This document shows, in pieces, positions 1 to 6,806 of a stretch of DNA of 8,047 bases. The stretch spans positions 1 to 8,047 of the forward strand of contig JBBQSF010000133.1 in assembly GCA_038214085.1 (NCBI GenBank), written 5' to 3'. The position numbers were made by a program, and so were the translations under genes. The DNA comes from JBBQSF01 sp038214085. Its GTDB lineage: Bacteria > Bacteroidota > Bacteroidia > Bacteroidales > CG2-30-32-10. Every line of letters starts with the position of its first letter. Position 1 is the first letter of the stretch. Under the pieces are notes generated by a model. That model was not told where the DNA came from. It was given only the letters and a program-made list of their open reading frames with translations, and ran no database searches.

Positions 1-323
1 GCTTTGAAAGCTTCTGGGTTGTTCATTGCTAAATCAGCAAGAACTTTACGGTTTATCTGAATATCATTTTTAATTAGGCGGCCAATGAATACAGAATATG
101 ACATTCCGTAAGCTCTAACACCTGCATTGATACGGTTTATCCAAAGACTACGGAAACTACGTTTTTTGTTTCTCCTGTCTCTGTATGCATATTGCTGACC
201 TTTTTCCCAGGTATTTTTAGCAACGGTCCAAACATTTTTTCTAGAACCAAAGTAACCTCTGGTTTTTTTCAATAATTTTTTCCTTCTTGTACGGGAAGCT
301 ACCGCGTTGACTGATCTTGGCAT
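1..323 (-). CDS. rplT: Large-subunit ribosomal protein L20 (bL20), C-terminus cut by window edge
   Basis: This gene encodes bL20, a 23S rRNA-binding protein needed early in 50S assembly. In several bacteria it also represses its own operon. I translated it by hand from the ATG at 323. The product begins MPRSVNAVASRTRRKK and continues through the family's basic N-terminal extension (KKTRGYFGSRKN) into the globular part (WINRINAGVRAYGMSYSVFI). The last readable residues are NNPEAFKA. About 107 residues are visible and the family is usually 114-120 long, so only about ten residues are missing. The ATG at 330 is out of frame, so 323 is the start. There is no Shine-Dalgarno sequence. It follows rpmI by 74 bases in the classic thrS-infC-rpmI-rplT order. 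Identification is essentially certain. Confidence 0.97.
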   Translation of the reverse strand, partial: MPRSVNAVASRTRRKKLLKKTRGYFGSRKNVWTVAKNTWEKGQQYAYRDRRNKKRSFRSLWINRINAGVRAYGMSYSVFIGRLIKNDIQINRKVLADLAMNNPEAFK

Positions 324-339
324 AATTCATTTGTTTTTG

Positions 340-378
340 ATACAGCGCTCTGCTTATACAGAATCTTTTATGCTGTAT
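340..378 (-). promoter_or_regulatory. Possible hairpin in the rpmI-rplT spacer
   Basis: In the 74-base spacer between rpmI and rplT, ATACAGC (340-346) is perfectly complementary to GCTGTAT (372-378). Inside lies a second short stem, TCTG (349-352) with CAGA (359-362), around a 6-base loop. On the transcript this forms a two-part hairpin ending 16 bases before the rplT start codon. L20 autoregulates its operon through RNA structure in other phyla, so a regulatory role is conceivable. No U-tract follows, so it is not a standard terminator. The function is inference only; the complementarity is seen directly. Confidence 0.35.
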
Positions 379-397
379 GCAATTAATACTAATTTAA

Positions 398-592
398 CTA
401 ACAGCAAAGAGTTCTTTTAACATTGTTTTCGTCGGCTTTATCAACCATACCAATGTGTGTAAGATTTCTTTTCCTCTTGATTGATTTTTTTGTGAGGATG
501 TGACTCTTGTAAGCATGTTTTCTTTTAATTTTACCAGTGCCTGTAAAGGTGAACCTTTTTTTTGCGCTGGATTTTGTCTTCATTTTTGGCAT
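398..592 (-). CDS. rpmI: Large-subunit ribosomal protein L35 (bL35)
   Basis: This is a 64-residue, very basic protein of the 50S subunit. It begins MPKMKTKSSAKKRF and carries the family signature of lysine-rich N-terminus, then TGTGKIKRKHAYKSH and LTKKSIKRKRNL. Length matches the usual 64-66 residues. The C-terminus ends in TLCC, slightly different from the more usual M-L-C ending, and terminates at a TAG codon. The gene lies 24 bases after infC and 74 bases before rplT, its normal position. No Shine-Dalgarno sequence precedes the ATG; the upstream bases are AT-rich, as for most genes here. Expression is probably from the thrS promoter as part of one transcript. Confidence 0.97.
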   Translation of the reverse strand: MPKMKTKSSAKKRFTFTGTGKIKRKHAYKSHILTKKSIKRKRNLTHIGMVDKADENNVKRTLCC

Positions 593-616
593 TAATAAGC
601 GATTTTAGGGTTTGTA

Positions 617-1183
617 TTATTTTTTCTTGGGAGCAATTATCATAATCATTCTTTTTCCTTCAAGTTTAGGAAGTTGTTCCACTTTTCCGTATTCCGATAT
701 TGCATCAGCAAATTTCAGAAGTGTAATTTCTCCTTGTTCTTTGTAAAGAATGGTACGGCCTTTAAAAAACACATCTACTTTAACTTTTGAATTGTCTTCA
801 AGAAATTTAATGCAATGCTTAAGTTTAAAGTTAAAATCGTGTTCATCAATGGATGGACTTAAACGAATTTCTTTAACTACAACTTTAGCAGCTTTTGCTT
901 TAATTTCCTTTTGTTTCTTTTTCTGTTCGTAGAGAAATTTTTTGTAATCAACAATTTTACATACGGGAGGGTTTGCTGTTGGTGATATTTCAACAAGATC
1001 CAAATCCAAATCATTAGCCATTTGCAAGGCTTCTTTAATAGGATATATTCCTGGCTCAATGTTTTCACCAACCACTCTAACAACAAGCGATTTGATTCGT
1101 TCGTTAATGAAATGCGGATCTTCTTTTTTTACCGGACCTCTTCCTCTGTAGTAGGGTCGTGGGCTATTTGTAACTGTTGCTAT
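617..1183 (-). CDS. infC: Translation initiation factor IF3, probable AUA start
   Basis: IF3 binds the 30S subunit, keeps it apart from 50S, and rejects non-standard start codons and wrong initiator tRNAs. The N-domain (about residues 24-95) contains ERIKSLVVRVVGEN and LDLVEISPTANPPVCKIVDY; a lysine-rich linker follows (EQKKKQKEIKAKAAKV). The C-domain has VKEIRLSPSIDEHDFNFKLKH, KVKVDVFFKGR and LEGKRMIMIIAPKKK. The first standard start codon in frame is a GTG at 1075, but it lies inside the conserved N-domain and would remove part of it. Upstream, the frame stays open to a TAA at 1202-1204 and holds no ATG, GTG or TTG. An AUA at 1181-1183 lies seven bases after AGGAGG, giving 188 residues, normal for this phylum. 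Non-AUG infC starts (AUU in E. coli) are known and allow IF3 to limit its own synthesis. Identity is certain; the start is well supported but inferred. Confidence 0.95.
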   Translation of the reverse strand: MATVTNSPRPYYRGRGPVKKEDPHFINERIKSLVVRVVGENIEPGIYPIKEALQMANDLDLDLVEISPTANPPVCKIVDYKKFLYEQKKKQKEIKAKAAKVVVKEIRLSPSIDEHDFNFKLKHCIKFLEDNSKVKVDVFFKGRTILYKEQGEITLLKFADAISEYGKVEQLPKLEGKRMIMIIAPKKK

Positions 1184-1190
1184 TTCTTTT

Positions 1191-1196
1191 CCTCCT
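1191..1196 (-). promoter_or_regulatory. Strong Shine-Dalgarno sequence of infC
   Basis: On the minus strand the sequence reads AGGAGG, then AAAAGAA, then AUA. This is a perfect match to the anti-Shine-Dalgarno end of 16S rRNA with a seven-base spacer, near optimal. The other starts in the window (thrS, rpmI, rplT, the stress protein, the MORN, zinc-ribbon and SPFH genes) have only AT-rich sequence in this position. The site therefore decides the infC start and suggests a special mode of initiation for this gene. Confidence 0.85.
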
Positions 1197-1217
1197 AATT
1201 TTTATTTATAATTATAT

Positions 1218-3152
1218 TTAATCTAATATTTTTTTAACTTCATTGTTAACAAGGTCAGAAAAATCTTTTATGGAAAAAGAACCCATATCTCCTTCACCTT
1301 GTTTACGAACCGAAACAGTTCCGTCAGTTTCTTCTTTTTCGCCAACGATAAGCATATACGGAATTCGTTGCAATTCAGCATCACGAATTTTTTTCCCAGC
1401 TTTTTCGTTCCTTTCGTCAATGAGCGTGCGAATATCGTAATTATTTAGCAATTGCAAAACATTTTTTGCATAATTTACATATTTCTCACTGATAGGAATT
1501 ATCATAGCCTGATCTGGAGTGAGCCATAGCGGGAACTTTCCGGCGCAATGCTCCAATAAAACAGCTACAAATCGTTCCATTGAACCAAAGGGTGCACGGT
1601 GAATCATTACCGGCCTGTGTTTTTGGTTGTCACTACCTACATATTCTAGTTCAAAACGTTCAGGTAAATTATAATCAACCTGAATAGTGCCCAGCTGCCA
1701 TTTTCTTCCAATAGCATCTTTTACCATAAAATCCATCTTTGGGCCATAGAATGCTGCTTCACCAATTTCAATAATTGTTTTCAGTCCTTTTTCTTCAGCT
1801 GCTTCCATTATGGCTTTTTCCGATTTTTCCCAGTTTTCGTCCGAACCAATATATTTTTCTTTGTTATTTGGATCTCTGAGCGATATCTGAACGGTAAAAT
1901 CATTAAAATCGAGTGTTTTAAAGATATAGAGTACAATATCAATCACTGATTTGAATTCATCTTTTACCTGATCAGGGCGACAGAACAAATGGGCATCATC
2001 CTGTGTAAAGCCTCTAACTCTTGTTAACCCATGCAATTCGCCGCTTTGTTCGTAACGATATACAGTTCCAAATTCTGCTAGGCGGAGGGGCAGATCTTTG
2101 TACGACCTAGGTTTTGTTTTATAAATTTCGCAATGATGAGGGCAATTCATCGGTTTAAGGAAAAATTCTTCGCCTTCCTGAGGTGTTGTGATAGGACGGA
2201 ACGAATCTTTACCATATTTTTCATAATGCCCGGAAGTTACATAAAGTTCTTTGTTCCCAATATGCGGAGTAATAACTTGCTCATAACCAGCTTTTTTCTG
2301 AACCTTTTTCAGGAAGTTTTCCAAACGTGAGCGAAGTTCTGCTCCTTTGGGCAGCCACAAAGGCAATCCCATTCCAACTTTTTGTGAAAAGGCAAACAAT
2401 TCAAGTTCTTTACCTAGTTTTCGGTGATCGCGTTTTTTTGCTTCTTCTAAAAAAGCAAGGTATTCTTCCAGTTCTTTTTGTTTAGGAAATGTAATTCCGT
2501 AGATACGTGTAAGTTGTTTTTTGTGCTCATCACCACGCCAGTATGCTCCGGCAATACTTAAAAGTTTTACTGCTTTAATGTTTGAAGTATCTGGTAAATG
2601 TGGTCCGCGACAAAGATCGGTAAAGCTTCCTGATTCATAGAAGGTTATTGTGCCATCTTCAAGATCCTGCAGTAATTCTAATTTGTATGGGTCTTGTTTC
2701 TTTTCGAAATATGAGATGGCTTCACTTTTGGGAATATCTACTCTTTTAAATGTTTGCTTATTGCGTGCCAGTTCAATCATTTTTGCTTCAATGGTCGGAA
2801 GGTCATCAGAAGAAACAACCCTTTCGCCAAAATCCACATCGTAGTAAAATCCATTTTCTATGTTTGGACCGATTCCGAATTTGGTGCCAGGATATAATGC
2901 TTCTATCGCTTCTGCCATAAGGTGAGCTGATGAATGCCAGAAAGTAGCTTTGCCTGCTTCACTATCCCAAGTGTTAAAAACAATGCTGGCATCATTTAAT
3001 ATAGGTCTGTTGCTGTCCCATATATCTCCGTTTAAAGTGGACGAAAGTACATTGCGTGCAAGTCCTTCGCTTATGCTTTTTGCTATTTCGAAAGAGGTAA
3101 TTCCTTCAGGGAATTCCCTTACAACATTATCGGGAAAAGTTATTCTAATCAT
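1218..3152 (-). CDS. thrS: Threonyl-tRNA synthetase
   Basis: A class II aminoacyl-tRNA synthetase, this enzyme joins threonine to tRNA-Thr using ATP and hydrolyses mischarged Ser-tRNA-Thr. The 644 residues are full length for bacteria. Domains in order are TGS (about 1-62), the editing domain with H73xxxH77 and C181xxxH185, the class II catalytic core (about 245-540), and the anticodon-binding domain (about 545-644). Expected zinc ligands are present: C337 (in NCPHH), H388 (in DDAHLF) and H518 (in MIHRA). Motif 2 arginine is R366 (TVYRYE) and motif 3 arginine is R527 (GSMERF). All catalytic and editing residues appear intact. It is first in the thrS-infC-rpmI-rplT cluster, 34 bases before the infC start, with a phylum-type promoter just upstream. 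The ATG at 3152 gives the normal MIRITFPDN start; no Shine-Dalgarno is visible. Confidence 0.98.
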   Translation of the reverse strand: MIRITFPDNVVREFPEGITSFEIAKSISEGLARNVLSSTLNGDIWDSNRPILNDASIVFNTWDSEAGKATFWHSSAHLMAEAIEALYPGTKFGIGPNIENGFYYDVDFGERVVSSDDLPTIEAKMIELARNKQTFKRVDIPKSEAISYFEKKQDPYKLELLQDLEDGTITFYESGSFTDLCRGPHLPDTSNIKAVKLLSIAGAYWRGDEHKKQLTRIYGITFPKQKELEEYLAFLEEAKKRDHRKLGKELELFAFSQKVGMGLPLWLPKGAELRSRLENFLKKVQKKAGYEQVITPHIGNKELYVTSGHYEKYGKDSFRPITTPQEGEEFFLKPMNCPHHCEIYKTKPRSYKDLPLRLAEFGTVYRYEQSGELHGLTRVRGFTQDDAHLFCRPDQVKDEFKSVIDIVLYIFKTLDFNDFTVQISLRDPNNKEKYIGSDENWEKSEKAIMEAAEEKGLKTIIEIGEAAFYGPKMDFMVKDAIGRKWQLGTIQVDYNLPERFELEYVGSDNQKHRPVMIHRAPFGSMERFVAVLLEHCAGKFPLWLTPDQAMIIPISEKYVNYAKNVLQLLNNYDIRTLIDERNEKAGKKIRDAELQRIPYMLIVGEKEETDGTVSVRKQGEGDMGSFSIKDFSDLVNNEVKKILD

Positions 3153-3177
3153 TGATATGCGTTAAAAAATAAGAATG

Positions 3178-3209
3178 CAAAGGTAATAAAAATTTCCCGA
3201 AGCAAGCAA
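3178..3209 (-). promoter_or_regulatory. Bacteroidota-type promoter of the thrS cluster
   Basis: On the minus strand, TACCTTTG (3178-3185) matches the Bacteroidota -7 consensus TAnnTTTG exactly. Upstream, two TTG words (3203-3205 and 3207-3209) lie 17 and 21 bases away, both within the usual spacing for the -33 element. Transcription would start roughly 20-25 bases before the thrS ATG, giving a short leader. No room remains for a T-box or similar long leader on this transcript. Confidence 0.72.
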
Positions 3210-3342
3210 TCGATTTTATCTTTTTATAGATAACAATAGTGCATAATTATCTAAATACCTAATGCTTTTAATATGAAGTACAATATTTTTTAAAGAAATT
3301 GTACTATATATGTAAAAAATATTTATTTTTATCCAAAAATTA

Positions 3343-3373
3343 TTGACATAGTAATATTAAAATTGTATATTTG
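3343..3373 (+). promoter_or_regulatory. Bacteroidota-type promoter of the universal stress gene
   Basis: TTG (3343-3345), a 20-base spacer, then TATATTTG (3366-3373) matches the TTG...TAnnTTTG consensus exactly. The start codon lies 32 bases downstream of the -7 element. The promoter faces away from the thrS promoter, with about 130 bases of AT-rich sequence between them. Confidence 0.72.
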
Positions 3374-3405
3374 TCGATGAATACAAATTAAAATATTATA
3401 AAACT

Positions 3406-4239
3406 ATGGAAACTAATAATGTTCACCCTATTGTTGTTCCTTATGATTTTACTGCAGTCTCTGATTTAGCAATAGATCATGCAGCTCAAATAGCCAGATT
3501 AGATGGTAGTCCTATTACCCTTTTAAACATTATTGATAAATCAACTCAGCATTTTATTAAAACGAATAATTTAGTAGGCGGCCTGTTAAGTGAGAAGTTA
3601 AAGGCAGTTTGCGAAGAGTGTAATAAAAAGTATGGTGTTCCATTTAATTATGTTTTACGAAAGGGAAGAATTATTTCTATCAGGAGTGCAGCATCTGATC
3701 TTAAGGCAAGCCTCATTGTGATCGGTATTGATCAGCCAAAAACTGCTGTAAGCCAGATATTGCGAATGATAGGAACTTCACCTACTCCTGTTTATGTTGT
3801 TCAGGATAGTATTCAATGGAAACCATTTAAGTCGATTATTTTTCCGGTGGATAAATTTGAGGAAACGAGGCAGAAAATTTCGTGCTGCGTTAAACTTGCT
3901 AAAAACACAGGTGCACAAGTGAAACTTTTTTCAATAAAAAAAGCAAACTGGGGGGAGCAAAAAAATCAGGAAGTTGTTGTATCTCAAATTGAAAAAGTTT
4001 TATTGGAAAATCATATTCCTTTTACCCTTGAATATGCTAAAGGTAAAGAAGTAGATTTTGCAAATGAATTACTTGAATATGGTAAAGTGCAAAATGCGGA
4101 TCTGTTTGTTCTGATGAAAAAACCACAGGTTTACTTTGCCAATACATTTTTTAATAAGGATGATAAAAAAGTTTTGCTCAACATCCATAACATTCCTTCC
4201 GTTTATGTTAATTCAAAGGATTATGGAAGGTATTATTAA
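3406..4239 (+). CDS. Tandem universal stress protein (two Usp domains)
   Basis: A 277-residue protein with two UspA-type domains, the common arrangement in this phylum. Domain 1 spans about residues 7-133, beginning with the strand IVVPYDFT, where D14 matches the nucleotide-site aspartate of the family, and ending SPTPVYVVQD. Domain 2 spans about 142-270, beginning KSIIFPVDKFEETRQK and ending IPSVYVNS. The usual ATP-binding loop G-2x-G-9x-G-S/T is not intact: domain 1 has GIDQP...MIGTSP without the second glycine, and domain 2 has MKKPQVYF. ATP binding is therefore doubtful. There is no signal peptide or membrane segment, so it should be cytoplasmic. It is monocistronic, the only plus-strand gene, with its own promoter. 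Its exact role is unknown; family members respond to starvation, oxygen or redox stress. Confidence 0.9.
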   Translation: METNNVHPIVVPYDFTAVSDLAIDHAAQIARLDGSPITLLNIIDKSTQHFIKTNNLVGGLLSEKLKAVCEECNKKYGVPFNYVLRKGRIISIRSAASDLKASLIVIGIDQPKTAVSQILRMIGTSPTPVYVVQDSIQWKPFKSIIFPVDKFEETRQKISCCVKLAKNTGAQVKLFSIKKANWGEQKNQEVVVSQIEKVLLENHIPFTLEYAKGKEVDFANELLEYGKVQNADLFVLMKKPQVYFANTFFNKDDKKVLLNIHNIPSVYVNSKDYGRYY

Positions 4240-4286
4240 CAATTTTTATCTTCTTTAAAATTGATAGAAATATTTTTTTATATTAT

Positions 4287-4318
4287 CAAGAGCGGATTAT
4301 TTTAATATTCCGCTCTTG
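4287..4318. terminator. Probable bidirectional hairpin terminator between convergent genes
   Basis: CAAGAGCGGA (4287-4296) and TCCGCTCTTG (4309-4318) form a perfect 10-bp stem with a 12-base AT loop. It is GC-rich compared with its surroundings and lies between the stress gene and the convergent MORN gene. The MORN stop codon lies in the loop, and one arm encodes that protein's last codons. Neither strand has a clear U-tract after the stem, so termination by the standard intrinsic mechanism is uncertain; it may instead protect the 3' ends. Confidence 0.6.
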
Positions 4319-5058
4319 TAATTGTTGGTCGAAATTATTTTGCCGTCGTCAGAATATTCAATCCATTTTCCCTCTTTTTTGCCGTTTTTATAAATTCCAG
4401 AAATTTTAATATTCCCCGATTCAAAATATTCAAAGGATTCTCCTTGTAGCAAATTGTTAATATAATTTTCCTGAGTCTGCACTTTCCCGCTTGTGAAGAA
4501 GGTTTTCTGCAATCCATCAAAACTCCCATTCTTGTAATTATACTCGGCTATCAATAAACCGGCAGAATCATACCAACGGCTTATACTGTCACGGTTCCCG
4601 TTTTTGTAATAAGATTCTTCCTGTAATTTATTGCTTTCATAATACACTTTTTTTGATCCATGTAGAATCCCATTTTTATAATTTATTTCTGAAGTGAGCC
4701 GACCTCCTACAGCATAGGTTTTTAATGTGCCATGCAAAAGATCGTTTTTATAAAAACTTTCTCCTTTATAATATCCGCTTTCATCAATACTAATGGTTAA
4801 TCCATTTTTTTTCTCATTTTCATAAGTCTCAATTTTACTAATGATTCCGTTTTTATGATAAAAAATCCAGACTCCGTTTTTAAGTCCGTTGAGATACATT
4901 CCTTTTGACAAAGTTGTACCATTTGTCTCTGACCAATACCCTTGCTTGGTTCCGCTTTTATCAATTTTATTAATAGTATCGGTTGCTGCAATATCATTTT
5001 GAGCGTAAGCCGAAATAGCTGAAAGAAAAACAATCAGCAGAAATATTACTTTTTTCAT
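4297..5058 (-). CDS. Secreted MORN-type repeat protein (YwqK-like)
   Basis: A 253-residue protein with a signal peptide (MKKVIFLLIVFLSAISAYA, likely cleaved between A19 and Q20) and no later membrane segment, so it should be periplasmic or exported. The rest is made of MORN_2-type repeats with the pattern G....Y...G.....E..YKNG. The repeat glycines fall at residues 62, 86, 110, 134, 182, 206 and 230, with S158 in the remaining slot: an exact 24-residue period. Such proteins are often annotated as 'YwqK family antitoxin', but that name is poorly founded and no toxin is adjacent. The ATG lies 6 bases after the zinc-ribbon gene's stop, so the two are almost certainly co-transcribed. Function is unknown; the repeats probably form an extended beta-sheet used for binding. 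Confidence 0.88.
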   Translation of the reverse strand: MKKVIFLLIVFLSAISAYAQNDIAATDTINKIDKSGTKQGYWSETNGTTLSKGMYLNGLKNGVWIFYHKNGIISKIETYENEKKNGLTISIDESGYYKGESFYKNDLLHGTLKTYAVGGRLTSEINYKNGILHGSKKVYYESNKLQEESYYKNGNRDSISRWYDSAGLLIAEYNYKNGSFDGLQKTFFTSGKVQTQENYINNLLQGESFEYFESGNIKISGIYKNGKKEGKWIEYSDDGKIISTNNYKSGILK

Positions 5059-5064
5059 TTGTTG

Positions 5065-6183
5065 CTATTTATTTAAATAATCAATTAAAAAATATGCACC
5101 AACAATTACACCGACAATAAATAAACTGAAGAAAATAATTTTCCAAACACTCCAGGGCCTTTCGCCTTGAACTTCTCCGGTTCGGCCATTGATGAGAAAG
5201 CGATAAACTTTATTCTTGTATGTATATGCACTTATCCATATTGGAAGCAAAACGTGTTTAAACGTAACATCGGAATAAGTTGTATCTACAGTGTAAATTT
5301 TTTGTTCATCGCCACCGATATCTTTATTAATATGAACACGTATGGCGGTATCCATTATTGTTTTGGCCTTGTCGAATCCGGTTTTTACATCAACCTGATA
5401 ACTTTCAGTACGAAAACCACTAAGAAATTTATCATCGTAAGGGGAAAGGTTCTGTAAATCCCATGGTTCAAGTTTCTCAGCATATTTAATAGGAAGCGAA
5501 GTGCTTGCTACAACCAATACATCATCGAAAATATCACTTACATTTCCAGAAACTGAAGTCCAACTTGTTTTCCGAACTTGTCGGGTTTTTGTTACGGTTT
5601 TGCCATTTTCGGTTGTAGTGTATGACTCAGTAACATAATAATAGGTTCCTCTTGCACCGGTATAAGAACTGGAAGTGTTTGAATCGTATGTCCAGTAAGG
5701 TATATACATACCATTGAATTTGTCGGTACTGTTTACATACTTTTTTAAAGCACTTGGGGCAAACCATAATTTTTTCAACCATTTTTTAAAAGCATCAAAT
5801 CCATGCTGTTGCGTGATCAGAAAGGGAAGTAGAGACTTCGGCTTTAAAATAGTGCTTGTACTTCCTGATGTTATTACCAAACTGTTTCCGCAAAATGGAC
5901 AAGAATCACTAGTTAGGTTGGGGCGAAGTGTTGTAGATGCACCGCAGGCTGTACATTTTACAGTAACAATGGACTGTTTTTCTTCACCTGCAAATTTATT
6001 GTTGATAAAATCGGTAAAGTCAATTTCCTCAATTTTTTCTTCTGATTTATCAATCACATTCTGTGCACCGCAGTATTCACATGTTAATGCATGGGTTCCA
6101 GGAGCGAATTTTAATATTGCACCACAGTCTTTACATTTTAATTCCTGATTGGTGGCGGTTTCAGTAGTGTTGAAGTCTTGCAT
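5065..6183 (-). CDS. Double zinc-ribbon protein with C-terminal membrane anchor (YdjG-like)
   Basis: A 372-residue protein. Two zinc ribbons occupy the N-terminus: C17xxC20...C35xxC38 and C77xxC80...C95xxC98. A middle region (about 115-345) of mixed strands includes YIPYWTYDSNTSSSYTGARG and a second beta-rich section ending LINGRTGEVQGERPWS. One transmembrane helix (about 347-368) lies four residues from the C-terminus, so the body should face the cytoplasm. Relatives are often mislabelled 'primosomal protein N-prime-like helicase', but no helicase motif is present. The layout resembles Bacillus YdjG, which works with the SPFH protein YdjI and a PspA paralogue in membrane stress; a YdjI-like gene lies upstream here. 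That functional link is inference. The start is ATG at 6183 without a Shine-Dalgarno, and I see no clean promoter match in the 120-base upstream spacer. Confidence 0.85.
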   Translation of the reverse strand: MQDFNTTETATNQELKCKDCGAILKFAPGTHALTCEYCGAQNVIDKSEEKIEEIDFTDFINNKFAGEEKQSIVTVKCTACGASTTLRPNLTSDSCPFCGNSLVITSGSTSTILKPKSLLPFLITQQHGFDAFKKWLKKLWFAPSALKKYVNSTDKFNGMYIPYWTYDSNTSSSYTGARGTYYYVTESYTTTENGKTVTKTRQVRKTSWTSVSGNVSDIFDDVLVVASTSLPIKYAEKLEPWDLQNLSPYDDKFLSGFRTESYQVDVKTGFDKAKTIMDTAIRVHINKDIGGDEQKIYTVDTTYSDVTFKHVLLPIWISAYTYKNKVYRFLINGRTGEVQGERPWSVWKIIFFSLFIVGVIVGAYFLIDYLNK

Positions 6184-6209
6184 AATTATAAAAACTGTTT
6201 ATGGGTTTG

Positions 6210-6248
6210 GGTTAAGATGCCAGAATAGTTTAGGTTATGAGGCCTGAA
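6210..6248 (+). repeat. Left pair of GGTTAnGAnGCYWGAA repeats
   Basis: Two plus-strand copies of the 16-base word start 23 bases apart, at 6210 and 6233. They occupy the spacer between the end of the four-helix-bundle gene and the start of the zinc-ribbon gene. The rest of this spacer is AT-rich and shows no good Bacteroidota promoter for the zinc-ribbon gene. Confidence 0.6.
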
Positions 6249-6303
6249 TGGTTTTGGAATGGAAAATGTTTTCATAATGAAATAATATCACAATAAACAA
6301 AAT

Positions 6304-6699
6304 TTATCTCCTGTCAAAAGTTTTCCACTTTTCCGCAAGCACGTACATTTGCCTGCCAGAAATATCATACACATTAACGAGCTGGTTTATCAGTGTTTCA
6401 TCAGTATTATAAATATCTCTCGCTTGAAAAAGACTAACCATCATTTCATTGCATTCTGCCATAGCATCGTCAATGTACTTGCGGAAACCTGCTTTTTGAT
6501 GACGTTTTGCATATTCTTCTCCGATCAATCGAGGAATAGATTTACAAGAACGGTTTAGCTGATCTCTTAAATCATATTTTTCACAGTCGGGTAAAAGCGG
6601 AAGAATTTCCTTCATTACTCGTAACATTGCAGCATAAGTGTTTTGATAAACAATCAAATCTTTGAAACTAGAAATTGGTTTTCTTTCCTGTGATTCCAA
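6304..6699 (-). CDS. Four-helix-bundle protein of the 23S rRNA intervening-sequence (S23) family
   Basis: A 131-residue all-helical protein. It carries the family pattern: SFKDLIVYQNTYAAMLRVMKEI, then LRDQLNRSCKSIPRLIGEEYAK, then GFRKYIDDAMAECNEMMVSLFQARD, then a last helix ending VLAEKWKTFDRR. The family is found inside 23S rRNA intervening sequences, as the accessory protein of diversity-generating retroelements, and widely in Bacteroidota genomes; its general function is unknown, though nucleic-acid binding is suspected. The only standard start before the conserved region is a TTG at 6699, without a Shine-Dalgarno. An ATG at 6734 is one frame off, and one missing base near 6720 could explain it, so the N-terminus is uncertain. 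Spacers of 120 and 212 bases separate it from its neighbours, unlike the tight zinc-ribbon/MORN pair, which suggests it arrived separately. Confidence 0.85.
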   Translation of the reverse strand: MESQERKPISSFKDLIVYQNTYAAMLRVMKEILPLLPDCEKYDLRDQLNRSCKSIPRLIGEEYAKRHQKAGFRKYIDDAMAECNEMMVSLFQARDIYNTDETLINQLVNVYDISGRQMYVLAEKWKTFDRR

Positions 6700-6806
6700 A
6701 TCAATATAAATTTTTAAAATTCAATATCCGTCATTTTAATTGTTTTGAATTAAGGCCTGTTCAATTTCAGAATCTGGTTCTTTCACATTTATTCATTGTC
6801 AAAGTG

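Noticed and set aside
617..1075. Shorter IF3 reading frame beginning at GTG 1075
   Set aside because: It would cut into the conserved IF3 N-domain (ERIKSLVVRVVGEN) and has no ribosome binding site; the longer AUA start fits better.
3227..3305. Two inverted repeats with 13-base spacers (3227-3233/3247-3253 and 3277-3284/3298-3305) between thrS and the stress gene, as possible operators
   Set aside because: The arms are perfect (7 and 8 bp) but made almost wholly of A and T; a rough estimate gives about one such repeat by chance in AT-rich DNA of this length.
4297..5058. MORN protein as the antitoxin of a toxin-antitoxin pair
   Set aside because: It has a signal peptide and no adjacent toxin gene; the antitoxin label of this family is not supported here.
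5714..6148. 144-residue plus-strand open frame
   Set aside because: It lies entirely opposite the well-supported zinc-ribbon gene and its cysteine-rich text is the mirror of those codons; no promoter or family resemblance.
5065..6183. Zinc-ribbon gene as a primosomal helicase
   Set aside because: No Walker A, DEAD-box or other helicase motif is present; only the zinc ribbons could suggest that name.
6736..6753. TTAATT/AATTAA hairpin as a terminator
   Set aside because: It is all A-T in the stem, has no U-tract, and lies upstream of the four-helix-bundle gene rather than after a gene.
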